From: Sipunculus nudus
Taxonomy: Eukaryota; Annelida; Sipuncula; Golfingiida; Sipunculidae
Length of the DNA stretch: 64,000 nucleotides
Assembly: GCA_026874595.1 (NCBI GenBank)
Contig: CM049307.1
Location: 94,526,330 to 94,590,329 of the forward strand
Direction of reading: 5' to 3'
Positions 1 to 13,660 of this stretch are shown one piece after another (within the stretch, counting starts at the first letter, position 1; every line of letters begins with the position of its first letter). The notes below the pieces were generated by a model that saw only the letters and a program-made list of their open reading frames with translations, was not told the DNA's origin and ran no database searches. The position numbers and the translations under genes are program-made.

Positions 1-612
1 GTGGCAAGGGGAAATAGAGTGAGGTGTGTTGCATATTAGCATGGATGTCTGCAGCCGAAATGTGTACGTAGGTTGTGCCACCTACCACAAAATCGAGAAA
101 GCCGCCAAGATGTATACATATGCAAAATTTTAGGCATATAAATCAAACCACTACCAAGATATGAGTGATTTTAGCCCATGGCAGACAAACAGACGCTGTG
201 CAAAAATGATTGCAGGTGGCCCCTCCAGTTTTGTATATGATAAAGAGCTATATGAGATCTATACACATGAAACATTTTGGCCAAATCGGTCAAATGGTTC
301 CAGAGATATGAGCTTGGATGTCTACAGCGTAAACTAGAATGTAGGTGGCGCCACCTGTCATAAAATCAAGAAAGCTGTCCAGGATGTATAAACCTGCAAA
401 ATTTTAGGCAGATATGTCAATCCATGGCTGAGATATGAGTAATTTTATCCTACGGCAGACAAACAGACGGACGCTGTGCAAAAATGTTTGCAGGTAGCGC
501 CACCAGTTTTGCTTATGATAAAGAGCTATGTGAGATCTATACACATGCCACCCGGCGGTGGGGGCAGAACCCGGTCAAAAACACAGTATCCACAAACTTC
601 GTTTTTATAAAC
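1..612 (-). mobile_element. Helitron-like element, family A, copy 1 (cut by window edge)
   Basis: Shares the internal units and the CCGGTCAAAAACA terminal segment of the copies at 5054-6370 and 14487-15277. It contains GTAGGTGGCGCCACCTG near 341-357. The hairpin end lies off the left edge, and the right end lacks the final GGCGGATACAA of copy 2, so it is degenerate. Orientation is by analogy with copy 2. Confidence 0.6.
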
Positions 613-1011
613 GTTCAATGTGCCCAATCTGTTTCTGGTACTTTACGATAACGAGGTGGACTGCGGAAAATAGGAACTGCGTCTATATATGTATAAGTGT
701 ATATATAAATAAATATATAAATAAAGGTCATTATTTTAGGATATGCGATTAGCATTTCACTGGGGTGTCTGCACTCCTTTCAGTTTCAAAGCGGTTTTTA
801 TACAATTTCTCGCGTGATCTTGCGCCCTTTAAGTGACGAATAACTTCACGACATTGGCGTACAGAAGCGTCTTTGTGACCAGTGTTTTTGTTGTATTTTC
901 CTGTATTGCTGTATTTTAGTGTGTATCATCATGTCTCTATTCATTATTGGACGTTGTGTCACGTTTTTTTTTAGTATATCTGCGATTGCAAACTGTGATG
1001 AAAACGCAGCC
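613..1011. other. Noncoding stretch
   Basis: No convincing gene; AT-rich with an ATATATAAATAAATATAT run near 700. Confidence 0.5.
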
Positions 1012-1225
1012 TTAAGCCGTGTCTACATATAATGCTATATCTGCGTTACGTTTGCGATACAATGAATTCGCACACGTAACGCCGAGGTATCGTTGTGTGC
1101 TCAAGGTATTACGCTGTGATTAAATGGGTCGTAATGCTCACGTTAAAGTTGGAACATATTCTAAAATTTGTTAACGTAACGCAGAAAGCGTAACATAGTG
1201 TTCACATAAGCCTATGTCTGCTAAC
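1012..1225. repeat. Possible MITE with CTGCGTTACG subterminal inverted repeats
   Basis: ATCTGCGTTACG on the left is mirrored by CGTAACGCAGAA on the right. Outer ends AAGCCGTGTCTACAT and GTGTTCACATAAGCC are imperfectly inverted. The edges are not sharp. Confidence 0.35.
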
Positions 1226-1831
1226 GGGATTCCAGTCATACCGTTATACGTACATCCGGCTAAAGTGATAGCCCCAATCGTACATCAACACGGCTTCAGC
1301 ATGCCGTTCGTGGCAACCATGGCCTGTGACAGTGACAATTAAGGACTTTGGCCTACAATTTACATTTGTCTTATTCAGTATGTTTATATTCCCGGAATCA
1401 GTCGGCTTTCCAAAAATTTACGATACAAATTGAATAAATTAAACATTTATAAATTGTGATCCTCAAGTAAGGCCAAGATATGCCCAGGTTTCCAAGAAGG
1501 CTGCCTGGCAACAACGTTCGATTTTCGTCAGGTCTGAAATTTGAATAGGCGCATCCTTCCATTATGGAAATGATCATCATATGGAATTTAACATTTTACA
1601 TAAAAGATGCAAACACCTGAAATCATAAAATTACCTGTTTGGTAAAATTTGTATTTGCGTGAACAGACCTGATTCATGAATGAGCAGAAAATATCATTTT
1701 ACCTGACGGAGAGTAGAGCACAACAAGGGGTGCTGACCCACTTCTATTTTGAGGCATGCGAGCTGCTATTTGCCTACTTCCCGTTCGTGAGTATTTGTGG
1801 TTTTTTTTCACAACACATCCGCCGTAATTAT

Positions 1832-2076
1832 GAAAGGATTCTCATGATATTGAGGGAATGGGCTAATGAAGAATCGAATAGATTTTGTTGAGGATCTGGC
1901 ACAAAGTCCAGATTCAGGAACGCCATCAAAGAATATTCACAAATGTAGAGTTACTTATGCCAGAAAGAACCTTGGATTATGGGCCGAATAAGAGAATGCA
2001 AACACGGGTAGCATCTGACAACAGGGACCCCACATGGCGGAGGCTTGCATTCCTTAGAATGAAGATGTCTAGTTTG
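1832..2076 (+). repeat. Interspersed repeat, copy 1
   Basis: Aligns by eye with 53405-53632 along nearly its whole length: AATGAAGAATC, GGATCT, AACG-CATCAA, ATGGGCYGAATAAG-GAATGC and GACCC. The family is not identified. Confidence 0.5.
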
Positions 2077-2085
2077 TTAATGTAA

Positions 2086-3283
2086 AAAAAAACGAAGACA
2101 CACACACAAGTTACATATAAACATATATTTCATTGTTCGTCCACAGTCTTTAGTGTCTTATAGTTATGCCCACTTCTTTCAAAGTATTAAATTATTATTG
2201 AAAAACATATAAAAAATAGGAACAAATTTGTTACAGACGTTTTACAATATTTTATCTTGGCCTTGGGGTCATAGGTGCCAAAACCGTCAAATAAATGGTT
2301 CATTAGTAAATTGTAACCATGCTTTAGACATTTATTCTTAATAAACAGCAATTCACCAGCTTCTGATACTGCCTCTGTGACGAATCTTAATCCATAAGCT
2401 GTTAGTGAACACTGTACACATGCTAATGTTGACTACCAGAAAAATCACGTCACTAGTTGTAAAATGTTAATGTTATATACACGTGGATATAAACAACAAA
2501 ACAGCTTCTTTATTTATCAGGCCGTGTATACAGTATGGAAAACCTTAAATTCCAAAAATAAATCTAGGCCAGACACTGCAAAAAACTAGGCCAGACATGG
2601 TAAAAAAAGTAAATGGGACAGCATGTTGGTAAATTTCTTTTGAGTAGACGAAAAATTTGATATATACATGTATTAGCGCTCACAGTCTGTAGATATTCTG
2701 CATCACTTTAACTGGTGTCTATCGCTGGTGGCAGAGCTTTGGTGGCCTTGAACAAGCAAGATCTTCAAGTGATTTCAAAACAAGTGACCCAATATTTCAT
2801 GGCGCTCAACTGACCAACTAACATTCACAACAGGCACTTTATCATCTGAAACCAAATTGAGAATAACTTCAGATGTGATCTCGACCTCTGACCTTCTGAC
2901 GCCAAAGTCGACAATGAGGACTGAATCCAGTCATGACTGGTCTAAACAGGTTGTACATAAGAAGAATAAGGTCAAGGTCACCAATTTTAAACTCCTATAA
3001 GATTTTTTGTGGAAAAGGTATTTAATCACAAAAATGCTAAAGACGAAGCGATATTCAGCTGAAGCGACCATGAATATAAAGGTAAGGTCGCCTATTTTCA
3101 CAATCATCTGAGCTCATGGTGGTTACAACTGGTCTGTCAATTTTGAGGGAAAAATCTTCTTTACCTTTAAAGTTACAGGGGTTCCAATGATCCTAGAAGA
3201 GTGCACCTTGAAAACCAAGGTCAAGGTCACCAGTTTTTTAACTCGCCACAGAATTTGGTGAAAGCAAAGTTATCACGTTCATG
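2086..3283. other. Noncoding, old degenerate repeats
   Basis: From about 2780 the sequence carries decayed phrases typical of the window's repeat families (CATGGCGCTCAACTG, GGTCAAGGTCACC twice, at about 2971 and 3222). No exon was recognised. Confidence 0.5.
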
Positions 3284-3668
3284 AGAGGTGCGGACCGGAC
3301 CGGACCATGCACTCCCTTATGGTCAGGTCGATCAAATAAGCGTTCCGGTTCTGGTCCAGTCCAGCTGTCCAAGCGGTCCGGTCCATCTATTAAAATATTA
3401 TAAAAATTAAAATAAAATTGTACTTTTTTTTTATTCTGCTTTTGTTCTAAATTTTTTTTTCATAACATATATTTGTATAAATATTTAACAAACCGCATAT
3501 CAAAGAGCAATAAATTTAATATTATCATCTATACTTTAATAGCAAAATCGGAGTCTGATTTTTATAATGACAAATATAAAATCGCAATCTTTGGAAATAA
3601 CTCTACAACTGTGGAATATTTTGTGTCACTGTGTGGGGCATGATGGTTAGATAGGTAGTTCGCACCTC
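3284..3668. mobile_element. Small inverted-repeat element with GGACC-rich left part
   Basis: AGAGGTGCGGACC at the left is mirrored by GTTCGCACCTCT at the right. The left part is rich in GGACC/GGTCC. Related fragments start GAGGTGCGGACCGGAC near 7235 and GAGGTACGGACCCTAC near 4799. TIR form is hAT-like, but no 8-bp duplication could be confirmed. Confidence 0.5.
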
Positions 3669-4796
3669 TTATGTTCACAAGAAACCCTAAAGTTGATGAA
3701 CTATAATTCGGCTGATTTGACCTTTGAGATCCTGACCAAGGTCTTCTTTTTCGAAATCTTTTCTAGATTTTGGAAGAAACAATTTGTGTATAAAATTTTA
3801 GAGGAAAATAGCTACAGATGCCAACTGACGCCCCCGGGTATGATAACAATGTACAACTCCCCCCCCTCCCCCCAAGAATTCCAAGTTTGCAGATTTGACC
3901 TTTTACATGACGAGGGAAATGCTTGTTATAACTACAGTAATCATTGTCAATCTGAACACGGTTTATCTGAAAAATCGGTTACTGATATTGAATATTAAAA
4001 CTGAGAGCCGAAATTTTGATCGTTTATCCAATATCTGAAAATTTTACAAAATTTGAAAATTTTGTAAAAAATATCCAAGCGAATGTTTAGCGGTGGGAGG
4101 GTTAAGTAATGGAAATTTATTTCCAAGACCAATTAGCAATAGTTCCAATTTATTTTATATCATACATTGATTACGTTGATGGAAAACTTCAAAGGATTTT
4201 TTGTCAATTAGCAATGACAACATAGCATTAAGGCCTTTTTAATATAAACTTATAGCCGCCTATGAGTCATGATACAAGATAATAAAACGTCCATTCTAAG
4301 GGTAGGGTCAAAATATTTGCTTTGACATTAGATTTTAATATGGTCGTGTTTTATTTGCTTAGTAATGAATTAAAAATTTGGTTACACAAAAATTATGGTT
4401 TTTACCCTAGCAACGAGAACTGAAGTTTGAAGCAGTTTAAGCATTTGCAGTTTCCGCTGTCAAACCGTCATGACGGATGGAGAGACAAACTTTCCGAGCA
4501 AATCCAGCCTCTTTATTTAAAACTGCTGTATGAATACATGTTCGTCAACCATGAATGGAATATGTATGATTTTCTCCCCAACAGAATAGCGTCATTTATT
4601 TTCCTACCTCGGAAAATTACAGTTCGGCCATAAGATGAAAATGAAAAAAAAATGACTGTTAGAATTGGCGTACACACATCTAGCTACTTCCGGGCCTTAT
4701 AGCTTGTGCTGCCACCTCAGTGTTTTCAGTTAATTAAAAATCGTCGTTTATGTTGCAGCCTTCCGCTGATCGTCAAGGGTTATTCAAGTTAGTGAT
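3669..4796. other. Noncoding stretch
   Basis: Open frames at 3693-3998 and 4427-4633 lack splice context or recognisable motifs. A CCCCCCTCCCCCC run is at about 3859. Confidence 0.45.
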
Positions 4797-4908
4797 AGAG
4801 GTACGGACCCTACCGATTGGACCGTTCCGATCCACAGTTTTGGGCTGGACCGGACCGATAACATTTAGTACTGGACCGCATTTACCCTTGACCAGACCGC
4901 TCTACCTT
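4797..4908. repeat. GGACC-rich element fragment
   Basis: Starts GAGGTACGGACC and carries repeated TGGACCGGACCG/GGACCGC words, like the left parts of 3284-3668 and 7233-7356. It ends near GACCAGACCGCTCTAC with no mirrored TIR. Confidence 0.4.
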
Positions 4909-5053
4909 AAAGGTTTAAGCTGAACATATGAATTTATGGATTTAGTGTAAATCTTCAAATCTTGCTATGGACAAGGTGAAATTAACCTCTCAAAGAAAGG
5001 CTATTTAGCTAAGTAAAATGTATTAAAAGCAATGGCAAACTGCAATGATATAA

Positions 5054-6370
5054 CCAGAATACGGGTAGTCGACAAGCGACTACGTGTATCCGCCAAAATC
5101 AGAGTGGAACGGGTGAAGTGAGGCATGGATTGAGTGGCAAGGGGAAATAGAGTGAAGTGTTGCATATTAGCATGGATGTCTGCAGCCGAAATGTGTATGT
5201 AGGTTGTGCCACCTACCACAAAATCCAGAAAGCTGTCCAAGCTGTATACATATGCACAATTTAAGGCAGATAAGTTAAACCACTACATGTATATGAGTGA
5301 TTTTAGCCATTGGCAGACAAACAGACGGACCTTGCCCAAAAACCTGTCATAAAATCAAGAGAGCTGTCCAGGATGAATAAACCTGCAAAATTTTAGGGAA
5401 TAATGTCAAACCACTGCCGTTATATGAGTGATTTTAGCCTATGCCAGACAAACAGACGGACGCTGTGCAAAAATGGTTGCAGGTGGCGCCACCAGTTTTG
5501 CGTATCATAAAGAGCTATGTGAGATCTATACACATGCAAAATTTTGGCCTAATCGTTCAAACGGTTCCCGAGATAAGAGCTTGGATGTCTGCAGCGTAAA
5601 CGAGAATGTAGATGGCGCCACCTGTCATAAAATCAAGAGAGCTGTCCAGGATGTATAAACCTGCATAATTATAGTCAGATATGTCAAACCACTGCCGAGA
5701 TATGAGTGATTTTATCCCACGGCTGGCAAACAGACTAATGCTGTGCAAAAATGGCTGTAGGTGGCGCCACCAGTTTTGCGTATGATAATGAGCTATGTGA
5801 GAGCCATACTCATGCAAAATTTTGGCCAAATCGGTCAAACGGTTCCCGAGATATGAGCTTGGTTGTCTGCAGCGTAAACGTGAATGTAGGTGGCGCCACC
5901 TGTCATAAAATCAAGAAAGCTATCCAGGATGTATACGCATGCCGAATTTCAAGTAAATCAGTCAAATCACTGCAGAGATATGAGTGATTTTAACCCAAGG
6001 CAGACGAACAGATGGACACTGTGCAAACATGGTTACAGGTGGCGCCACCATGTGTTGTGTATGTTATAAAGCTATCCAAGGGCTACATTTGTACAAAAAA
6101 ATTTTTCCTGATCGGTCAAACGGTTCCCGAGATATGTGGGTTTTATGTGTGAAAACATACGCACAGATGGACGCTGGGCAAAGAGGAAAGGTCAGAGGTC
6201 AAGGTCACTTGGTTAGGTACCAGTTCACATGTGACCTGATAATTGGTGTAAGTTTCGGAAAAATCCGTCCAGTAGTCTCAGAGGAGTTCTCCGGAAACGA
6301 ACGCGGCGGCGGCGGCGGAACCCGGTCAAAAACATAGTATCCGCAAAACTTCGTTTTGGCGGATACAATT
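5054..6370 (-). mobile_element. Helitron-like non-autonomous element, family A, copy 2 (most complete)
   Basis: Read on the minus strand, the element starts near TTGTATCCGCCAAAACGAAG (right end) and finishes at a hairpin GTAGTCG-CTTGT-CGACTAC, seven spacer bases and CTGG followed by T (5057-5053), the CTRR-T form of Helitron 3' ends. The start repeats as subterminal inverted TGTATCCGCCAAAA on both sides. The core has imperfect tandem units, each with GGTGGCGCCACC and a conserved TCAAACGGTTCCCGAGATATG segment. No replication or helicase protein is encoded, so it is non-autonomous. Open frames in it (for example 5428-5658, 5751-5987, 5984-6337) repeat the same translated phrases and are treated as repeat translations. 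Confidence 0.65.
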
Positions 6371-8097
6371 ATATACAAGTATCATACTGGCATTTTTGTT
6401 CTGGGAGTGACAATAAAGGTTCATTCTTTTATTTTAACTTATGATTAAAGTAACATGTTGAACATTAGATTTTTTTCCCACTGTTGTTGCACAATGTTGA
6501 TGCTTTTCCATGTCACTCTACATTAAAATATCACAAGAACAATTTCTATACAATAAATACATTAAATACATAGGCTTATATATACTCTTATATTAAAGCA
6601 TCAACATTTTAAACCACTTAAACAACTGCATAACTATTCAGCTGCAATTTCATCCCTGCACAGCCAATTATTCGAATCAGCTCAACCAAACCTGTACATT
6701 CTAACAATCATACCCCGCACACAAAATATTCCACTTTTATCATTGAAACTCAAACCAAGATCTAGACTAGCCACAAATCCTCAATGTTAATTATTTGCAT
6801 GATATATTCATTAAATTAAATAGAAAAAAGAACCCAAATACTGTTCACTTTTTATGGCTTAGACACCTGTTGCGTTCTCAAAATGGTTAAATAAATTCAA
6901 ATGATCGTTCATCCGAACAAGAACATTGTCCCTGAGCTTGCAAAACAGGTAAATGTACATATGATATAAAAATATAAAATACATACACATATAAAATACT
7001 TATACATTTGCACTGAAAAGATATATATCGGTATTGCTATTGGAAAGATAAATAAGATTATTATAAAGATTCTGTTAAACGAGTAATTTAAACAAAGATG
7101 AATAAAACAATGTATACATATGATTTTATTGCACAATCAATTCCCACATCAGTTAAACGATGTTCCTCTTTATTTTACGTCCACAGCGGCGAAGTATATT
7201 TGTCTCCCGAAAGACTGGTCTAATATTAATTATTAGAGGTGCGGACCGGACTGGACCACCCGGTCCATCACACAAGCGTCCAGTCCTGGTCTGGTCCAGC
7301 TGTAATCGGTCCGGTCCAGGAGGGGGAGCGGTCGAAGCGGTCCGCTCTATATATTAAAACATATAGTCCGGTAGCCTCTGGACTCAACCCTATTTTATAG
7401 TTTAATTTTTTTTCTTAGATTGTACAGCTGACGTATGGGTTTGGCGTCATTATTCAATAAGGTAGTACGACAATACATTTTAATTATAATTATAATTAAT
7501 ATAATTAATACACTGAGCAATAAGGAAAGAATGTTTATGGAATTCCATAAATCTTTCTTTTTTTTACGCATGCGACCCACAGCCTGGCTGTACGTTAATC
7601 TATTAAGTTGACTTTAACGAAAGCTTAACTGAGATATTCTTAATATCAGTGTCGCAACCGGTAGCCAACTATAGTCCTTGTGATAACAGCCTCCTCCCCC
7701 TTATGATCATTTGTATGTATAGGTACCTGCCACAGTCCAAGGTATTCAACTTTTTGTAGTATTTTCTTGGGAAACGTATATTTTCTTGGGAATGTAGCTT
7801 AGTCATCCTCATGCATTATTCGATGGATTATTAAAGGCATATGAGTTATTAATAACGGATTCTTTAGCCATAGGCTGTTTATGGCAAATCATTTTGTCGG
7901 CATTTGTAGTTCATCCATCTCTTCATAAGGACTCTTAGGTACAAGTTAATCCCTGAATATGCGATATCATCTCACTGAACAAATGTGATATTACTTATTA
8001 TGTTACGTGTTTCTGTTATATGTACCAGCTTAATATTATACCATTAACTGCAATTAACCATCGTGATTTCTGTGGCCATATATTTGAATACATATAT
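6371..8097. other. Noncoding stretch apart from the 7233 repeat
   Basis: AT-rich with short A/T runs; nothing coding was recognised. Confidence 0.45.
7233..7356. repeat. GGACC-rich element fragment
   Basis: TTAGAGGTGCGGACCGGACT at the left, then CCGGTCC/GGTCCAG words to GGTCCGCTCTATATATT. Closest to the element at 3284-3668 but without the right-hand inverted repeat. Confidence 0.45.
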
Positions 8098-10249
8098 GGC
8101 TGTTGCTATTGGTCCGGGCCCGGACCCATTATGCAGCCGGCTATTCGTCCGGCACTTCCTGTGCACATGCACAGTAAGCACTTGCCCCGTAATGCGGAAG
8201 TGCCGGGCGTAGACTACACACGCTAATGGTCCGGCACTCTTTGAATCTGGCTCAGTACCGGACCTTCAGATGATATACCCACGGCGCGGCAGTGAATGCC
8301 GGACCCGCAACAGTTGAGCTATTGGTCCGGCAGTTTTATTTTATGTCACTTATATAATAAATGAGACAGTGCCGGACCCGCAATAATTGAGCTATTTGTC
8401 CGCGGCAGTTTTATTTTATGTCACTTATATAGTAAAAAAAGACAGTGCCGGACCCGCAATAATTGAGCTATTGGTCCGGCAGTTTTATTTTATGTCACTT
8501 ATATAGTAAAAAAAGACAGTGCCGGACCCGCAATAATTGAGCTATTGGTCCGGCAGTTTTATTTTATGTCAATTATAAAGTGAAAAAAAGACAATGCCGG
8601 ACCCGCCACAAATGAGCTATTTGTCCGGCAGTTTTATTTTATGTCACTTATATAGTAAAAAAAGACAGTGCCGGACCCGCAATAATTGAGCTATTGGTCC
8701 GGCAGTTTTATTTTATGTCACTTATAAAGTGAAAAAAAGACAATGCCGGACCCGCCACAAATGAGCTATTTGTCCGGCAGTTTTATTTTATGTCACCTTT
8801 ATAGTAAAAAATGCAGTACCAGACCCGCAATACTTTAGCTATTGGTCCAGCAGTTTTATTTTTTGTCACTTGTATAGTAAAAGTCAGTGCCGGACCCGCA
8901 ACAATAGGTCCGGCAGTCTGATTTGACGTCAGTTATATAGTAAAACTACTATGCCCCGCCCCGAAAATTTTGCCGACGGTGTTATGCACCATAATGAGGT
9001 AAATTTGTTTATCTAAACTTTGAACCTAAAAAATGCATGGGTGCAAATCGGCAACAGTACTGCGTAGTTGATAATTGCCTTTAATTAATCCATTTGATTG
9101 TGGAATTACATCTGCTGGTTTGGTGGTCGCACATGTTAACCTGGTCATGCGTTTCCACGCACGCAATTAAGAAATTGCATATATTTCCGTCAGTCGCACA
9201 TCCTGGTTTGGGAGTTTTTAATTGTTTACCTGGTACTTGCCTGTATCCGATAATTACTTTTGAGTGATAAATTTGATTATAAAATTGCATGTATTTAACC
9301 TGGTCATGCGTTTGTTTATATATAGGCCTACCGTCATGTGTTAATAAACAGTCTGAAAGTACTCAGTTTATTTGTCATTCTTTCATCAGTGCGCATGGAG
9401 AATTGGTTTACTATATAGGCCTAACTATATTAACTTTAAATATAATACTACATTGTTGCGGCTACGGCACAGTAGTTTGCTATATAACTGACGTCAAATC
9501 AGACTGCCAGACCTATTGTTGCGGGTCCGGCACTGACTTTTACTATACAAGTGACATAAAATAAAACTGCTGGACCAATAGCTGAATTATTGCGGGTCTG
9601 GTGCTGCATTTTTACTATATAACTGACATAAAATAAAACTGCCGGACCAATAGCTCTTTTGTGGCGGGTCCGGCACTGTCTTTTTTCACTATATGAGTGA
9701 CATAAAATAAAACTGCCGGACCAATAGCTCAATTATTGCGGGTCCGGCACTGTCTCTTTTTACTATATAAGTGACATAAAATAAAACTGCCGCGGACAAA
9801 TAGCTCAATTATTGCGGGTCCGGCACTGTCTCTTTTTACTATATAAGTGACATAAAATAAAACTGCCGCGGACCAATAGCTCAATTATTGCGGGTCCGGC
9901 CCTGTCTCTTTTTACTATATAAGTGACATAAAATAAAACTGCCGCGGACAAATAGCTCAATTATTGCGGGTCCGGCACTGTCTCTTTCATTATATAAGTG
10001 ACATAAAATAAAACTGCCGGACCAATAGCTCAATTGTTGCGGGTCCGGCATTCACTGCCGTGCCGTGCGTATATCATCTGAAGGTCCGGTACTGAGCCAG
10101 ATTCAAAGAGTGCCGGACCATTAGCGTGTGTAGTCTACGCCCGGCACTTCCGCATTACGGGGCAAGTGCTTACTGCGCATGTGCACAGGAAGTGCCGGAC
10201 GAATAGCCGGCTGCATAATGGGTCCGGGCCCGGACCAATAGCAACAGCC
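8098..10249. mobile_element. 2.15-kb foldback element with tandem-repeat arms
   Basis: A near-perfect inverted repeat. The left end GGCTGTTGCTATTGGTCC is exactly mirrored by GGACCAATAGCAACAGCC at the right end, and the next 100 bases (GGGCCCGGACCCATTATGCA...) match as well. Each arm holds about seven to eight tandem units of 74-76 bp (CAGTGCCGGACCCGCAATA ... TATTGGTCCGGCAGTTTTA ... TCACTTATATAGT). Arms are about 850 and 770 bp, and the loop (about 8950-9480) is non-repetitive. Each unit is itself partly palindromic (GCCGGAC...GTCCGGC). This is the architecture of Foldback-type elements. No transposase is present and no clear target duplication is visible. Confidence 0.75.
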
Positions 10250-13200
10250 TAATTTAAATGACAGACGATTTCGGCTAAGGATGTGGTGCAGTCATGGAAA
10301 ATGTGGAAGCCAGCGGTCTGTAGGACAGGTTCACAGCGCAGCAGTCTTTCAATAACAGAGACTTATTAACAATTCTCTAGGCTTTCCCTCAAAGGGAAGA
10401 AGATTCAAGTTTTTATGGAAATATTACAAGCGTCTATCAGGTCAAGGTTATACGGCCAAATCTTTGGGGCCATCTGCTGCCACAAGAACAGTAAAAAATG
10501 ACTGTGATCCCGACAAGGCTTAGTATATTGGCAGATGAAAATGTAGATCGGTCTTCTTTAACCACTTTGTGTTTTGTTGGGCACCTGATGACTACAAGAG
10601 TTTGATGCTGGCCAGTTAGCGTACGTCGTACTTCTCTTGCGTACCATTTTCATATTGCAGTGTCTTATTCCTGATATCTGTTCAGGCTACACATTCGTTT
10701 GCCTTTCATTTTTCTGCGGATCTTGATTCCGCATTATCAGTCTAGGTTCTCAGAAGTAAGGCATTTGATTTATTTGTATTGTTCTAGTAAATCTTATATT
10801 TATGAGACGTAGATTTGATTTAATAGAAGTCACACAAAACATGCGACACCTATCGGTGGTTTCTTACAACATAAGTGACGGATGTGGCTTGTTCATTCAT
10901 GCCAGGTGCTAAGATATTTATTGTCCATATAATTCAGCGTAATGGAGGGTTATGTATTTCGGATTCTCTATTATTGTAGCATTAGGCATGGCTAAAGCAT
11001 CAGATTCATTTGTATTTTTTAAATAAATCTTATAGTTATGTGAACTGTTTTGATGTGACGTAGATTTGACCATATGAACTGGTAAACACGATTTTTAGTG
11101 GACTTCGAAGACTGAACGATTGCTTCAGAAAAAAAAAACAGGAAGAAAAATGGAACATAATTTGCGAAATTATCGGCGATATCTTTGTTCAGATATCTGC
11201 ATTTCTAGCGCACTACGCCAAAGGCAAATTTGTCCTCTACCATGGCTAAGACGGGCCCCGACTCAGTCATGCATAATGCATACGGCAAAGTATCTGCAGC
11301 GCGACCCCCAACCAGGGTCGCGCATAATGAAAGAAAAAACCCAAAATTCATAACCGTTCAGACTGAATAATTTACTGCGACGAAAAGACCAAATGGTATA
11401 TGACATTTTGGTGGCTAAATAACATCTTCATATAACGCAGTATTTATCATAATCATCTTGTCACCTAAAGCGCTAAGTCCCTCCGTTTATGTGTACAATG
11501 ATGGAGGATTCGAGGATTCAAGGGAGTTTCGAAGTACACACTCAAGTAGTGTGTTTTATGATATTTATTAAAGCCATATTTGACCTTTTTTGGGTATTAT
11601 GTGCACTAGATAAGACTTGTTTTCGGTCATTCTGCTCCTAGTTTGAGCGGGCGCCTGCAGATACATTACTAGTTAACTCGTCCACGACGTTGTATGGATG
11701 TAACTTGTGTAAGGAATGTCAATTCGTGACCACGACAAAAGTCAAATCAGCTAAACAAAATGTTTAGAAAGAGAGAGAGACGTCTATGTTCCTGAAGTGG
11801 TGATGTATACAAGTAGCAGAAACGGCTTCACAGGTATCGGCTTCATGACATAATGAGAAGAAACAGAGTTTTCTTACTATATGGCGTTGTATGAAAACTT
11901 TGGATTAGACCTAAACTGATTGATTTGATACAAATTTTAAATCTAAGAATAAATTTAATTAAACTGCTGTATATAATCGCTGCCAGACTTTTATTGTCAT
12001 TAACAGGATACGCCATAGTTTATAAAGAAGTCTTGATACACAGATGTACTCGATTAAGCAGGATGCTTGTCGTCAATAATGAAAGGACCAAGGTCATCAT
12101 TGCATGTTCAGCAAGTAAGTATCAATAGCATGAATCCTGAAAGTTAGAATTGCCGTAATAAATAACCCCCTGACCTTCAACTAAAATCTCATGGAGAAAC
12201 ATTCCCCTACCTATTGCCCTGGCGCCCCAGGGTCGTTTAATTGTCAAACATCTAGCAAAAGCAAGACTGGTTTACAAGATTCCGAAAAAAGGGTCCAGAC
12301 ATTTGTATCACCTTTCTCATACCACTCAGTACGTCTTCTTTCTTTTTTATATAGTTACCAAACTGTGTCCATCTGTTTTTAAAGATAATTAAAAAAATGT
12401 TTATATTTTATCAATAATTGCCATGAAAGCTGCATATGGAAATGACAGCCTAAAATGACAATTTAGAATTTTACAATAAATCCCCAGTTTCTGTTTTACA
12501 ACTTTTATGGCACTTTACATTGATCTGACAGTTTTATGTTTCTTTGCACGATTGACCATTTTTGTTTTAGCTGGCTATATTATTTAGAATGTTTACATGA
12601 CATCATTCAATAAGCAGTTATCAATTGAATCTGTTTTTCCATGTGACAAATGACCTTGACTGCCATTAGCGGGGCCGATATCTTGTGAAATGTAGACCGA
12701 TTTCTCAAATTTTAAAATAATTGTTTATAAAATAATTGTTTCCTAAATACGCGTAAGGCAGATACTTATTTACCTTGTTGTAAATTAAGCTTTTCAATCT
12801 TCTATTCTACATTACCATTTTTCCTTGAAATGTAAGTAATGAAAATGTTACAGGAAAAAAATAGGTGGACTATAGACCAAAACAGTAAGTATATTAAGCA
12901 ACCTGAGGTCCGGCTGGGTCTAATTCCCTGTATAATACATAAATTATAATGGGGCATTTGTATGAGGTGACATACACAGATATCTCACCGGGACAATTAA
13001 AACCCCAAATTTCTTTAGGTTTTGTTTACATTGTGGTCTGAAGGCTACTGGAGACAAGCTGCTGTTTTGGAAATGCTCCTTTCGATAACGCAAGTGTGTT
13101 GAACGCTAGATCTAATTTCCTGAATATTTTATAAATCTCATTCGTTAATGGGGACACGCAGCCTTAACGCACGAGTGTTAAATACAATTACAAGTTTTCC

Positions 13201-13660
13201 ATTGCAAATATGATTTACTGTTTCCCCATCAATCGTTTCGGCACCAAGCAATGGATTTGTTGAGAACAGCTAGGCCAGGATATCGGACTACGCATACATA
13301 TGTGACACTCGCAAAATGTTGCTCTCATTAAACTGAACGTTCTTGGAATTGTGGCATCCACCTGGTGGCAAAAACCCAGCATAACAAAGCAGCGGTTAAG
13401 TGGAAATTATTAAAGAGCGCATATATCGTATAACAACGATATAAGGAATGTAGAGAGCATACACTGTAAACTTCATCAGACAAGAATACTGAATGCCATG
13501 CACCTATAAGCATTAAAGTTTTAATACTTGAGTATGCGCAAACTGACATATATTTTAATGTCAGTTAATCCGCAACCAATTTAAATTTCTTTTCAAATTG
13601 CTGATTGCAACTTTACCCCTGTATTTAATTCAGGATGTAACACCACTCTCTTTAATATAA
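10250..13660. other. Noncoding stretch
   Basis: No recognised gene. One exon-like segment (about 11988-12114) lies between an ACAG acceptor and a GTAAGTA donor and is open, but its translation matches nothing I know. Confidence 0.4.

Noticed and set aside
5428-6337. Three consecutive frames as genes
   Set aside because: They repeat the same phrases unit by unit inside a Helitron-like element, and no domain is recognised.
8360-10020. Regularly spaced repeats as a CRISPR array
   Set aside because: The units are contiguous 74-76 bp repeats without unique spacers, mirrored in two arms, in a eukaryotic genome.
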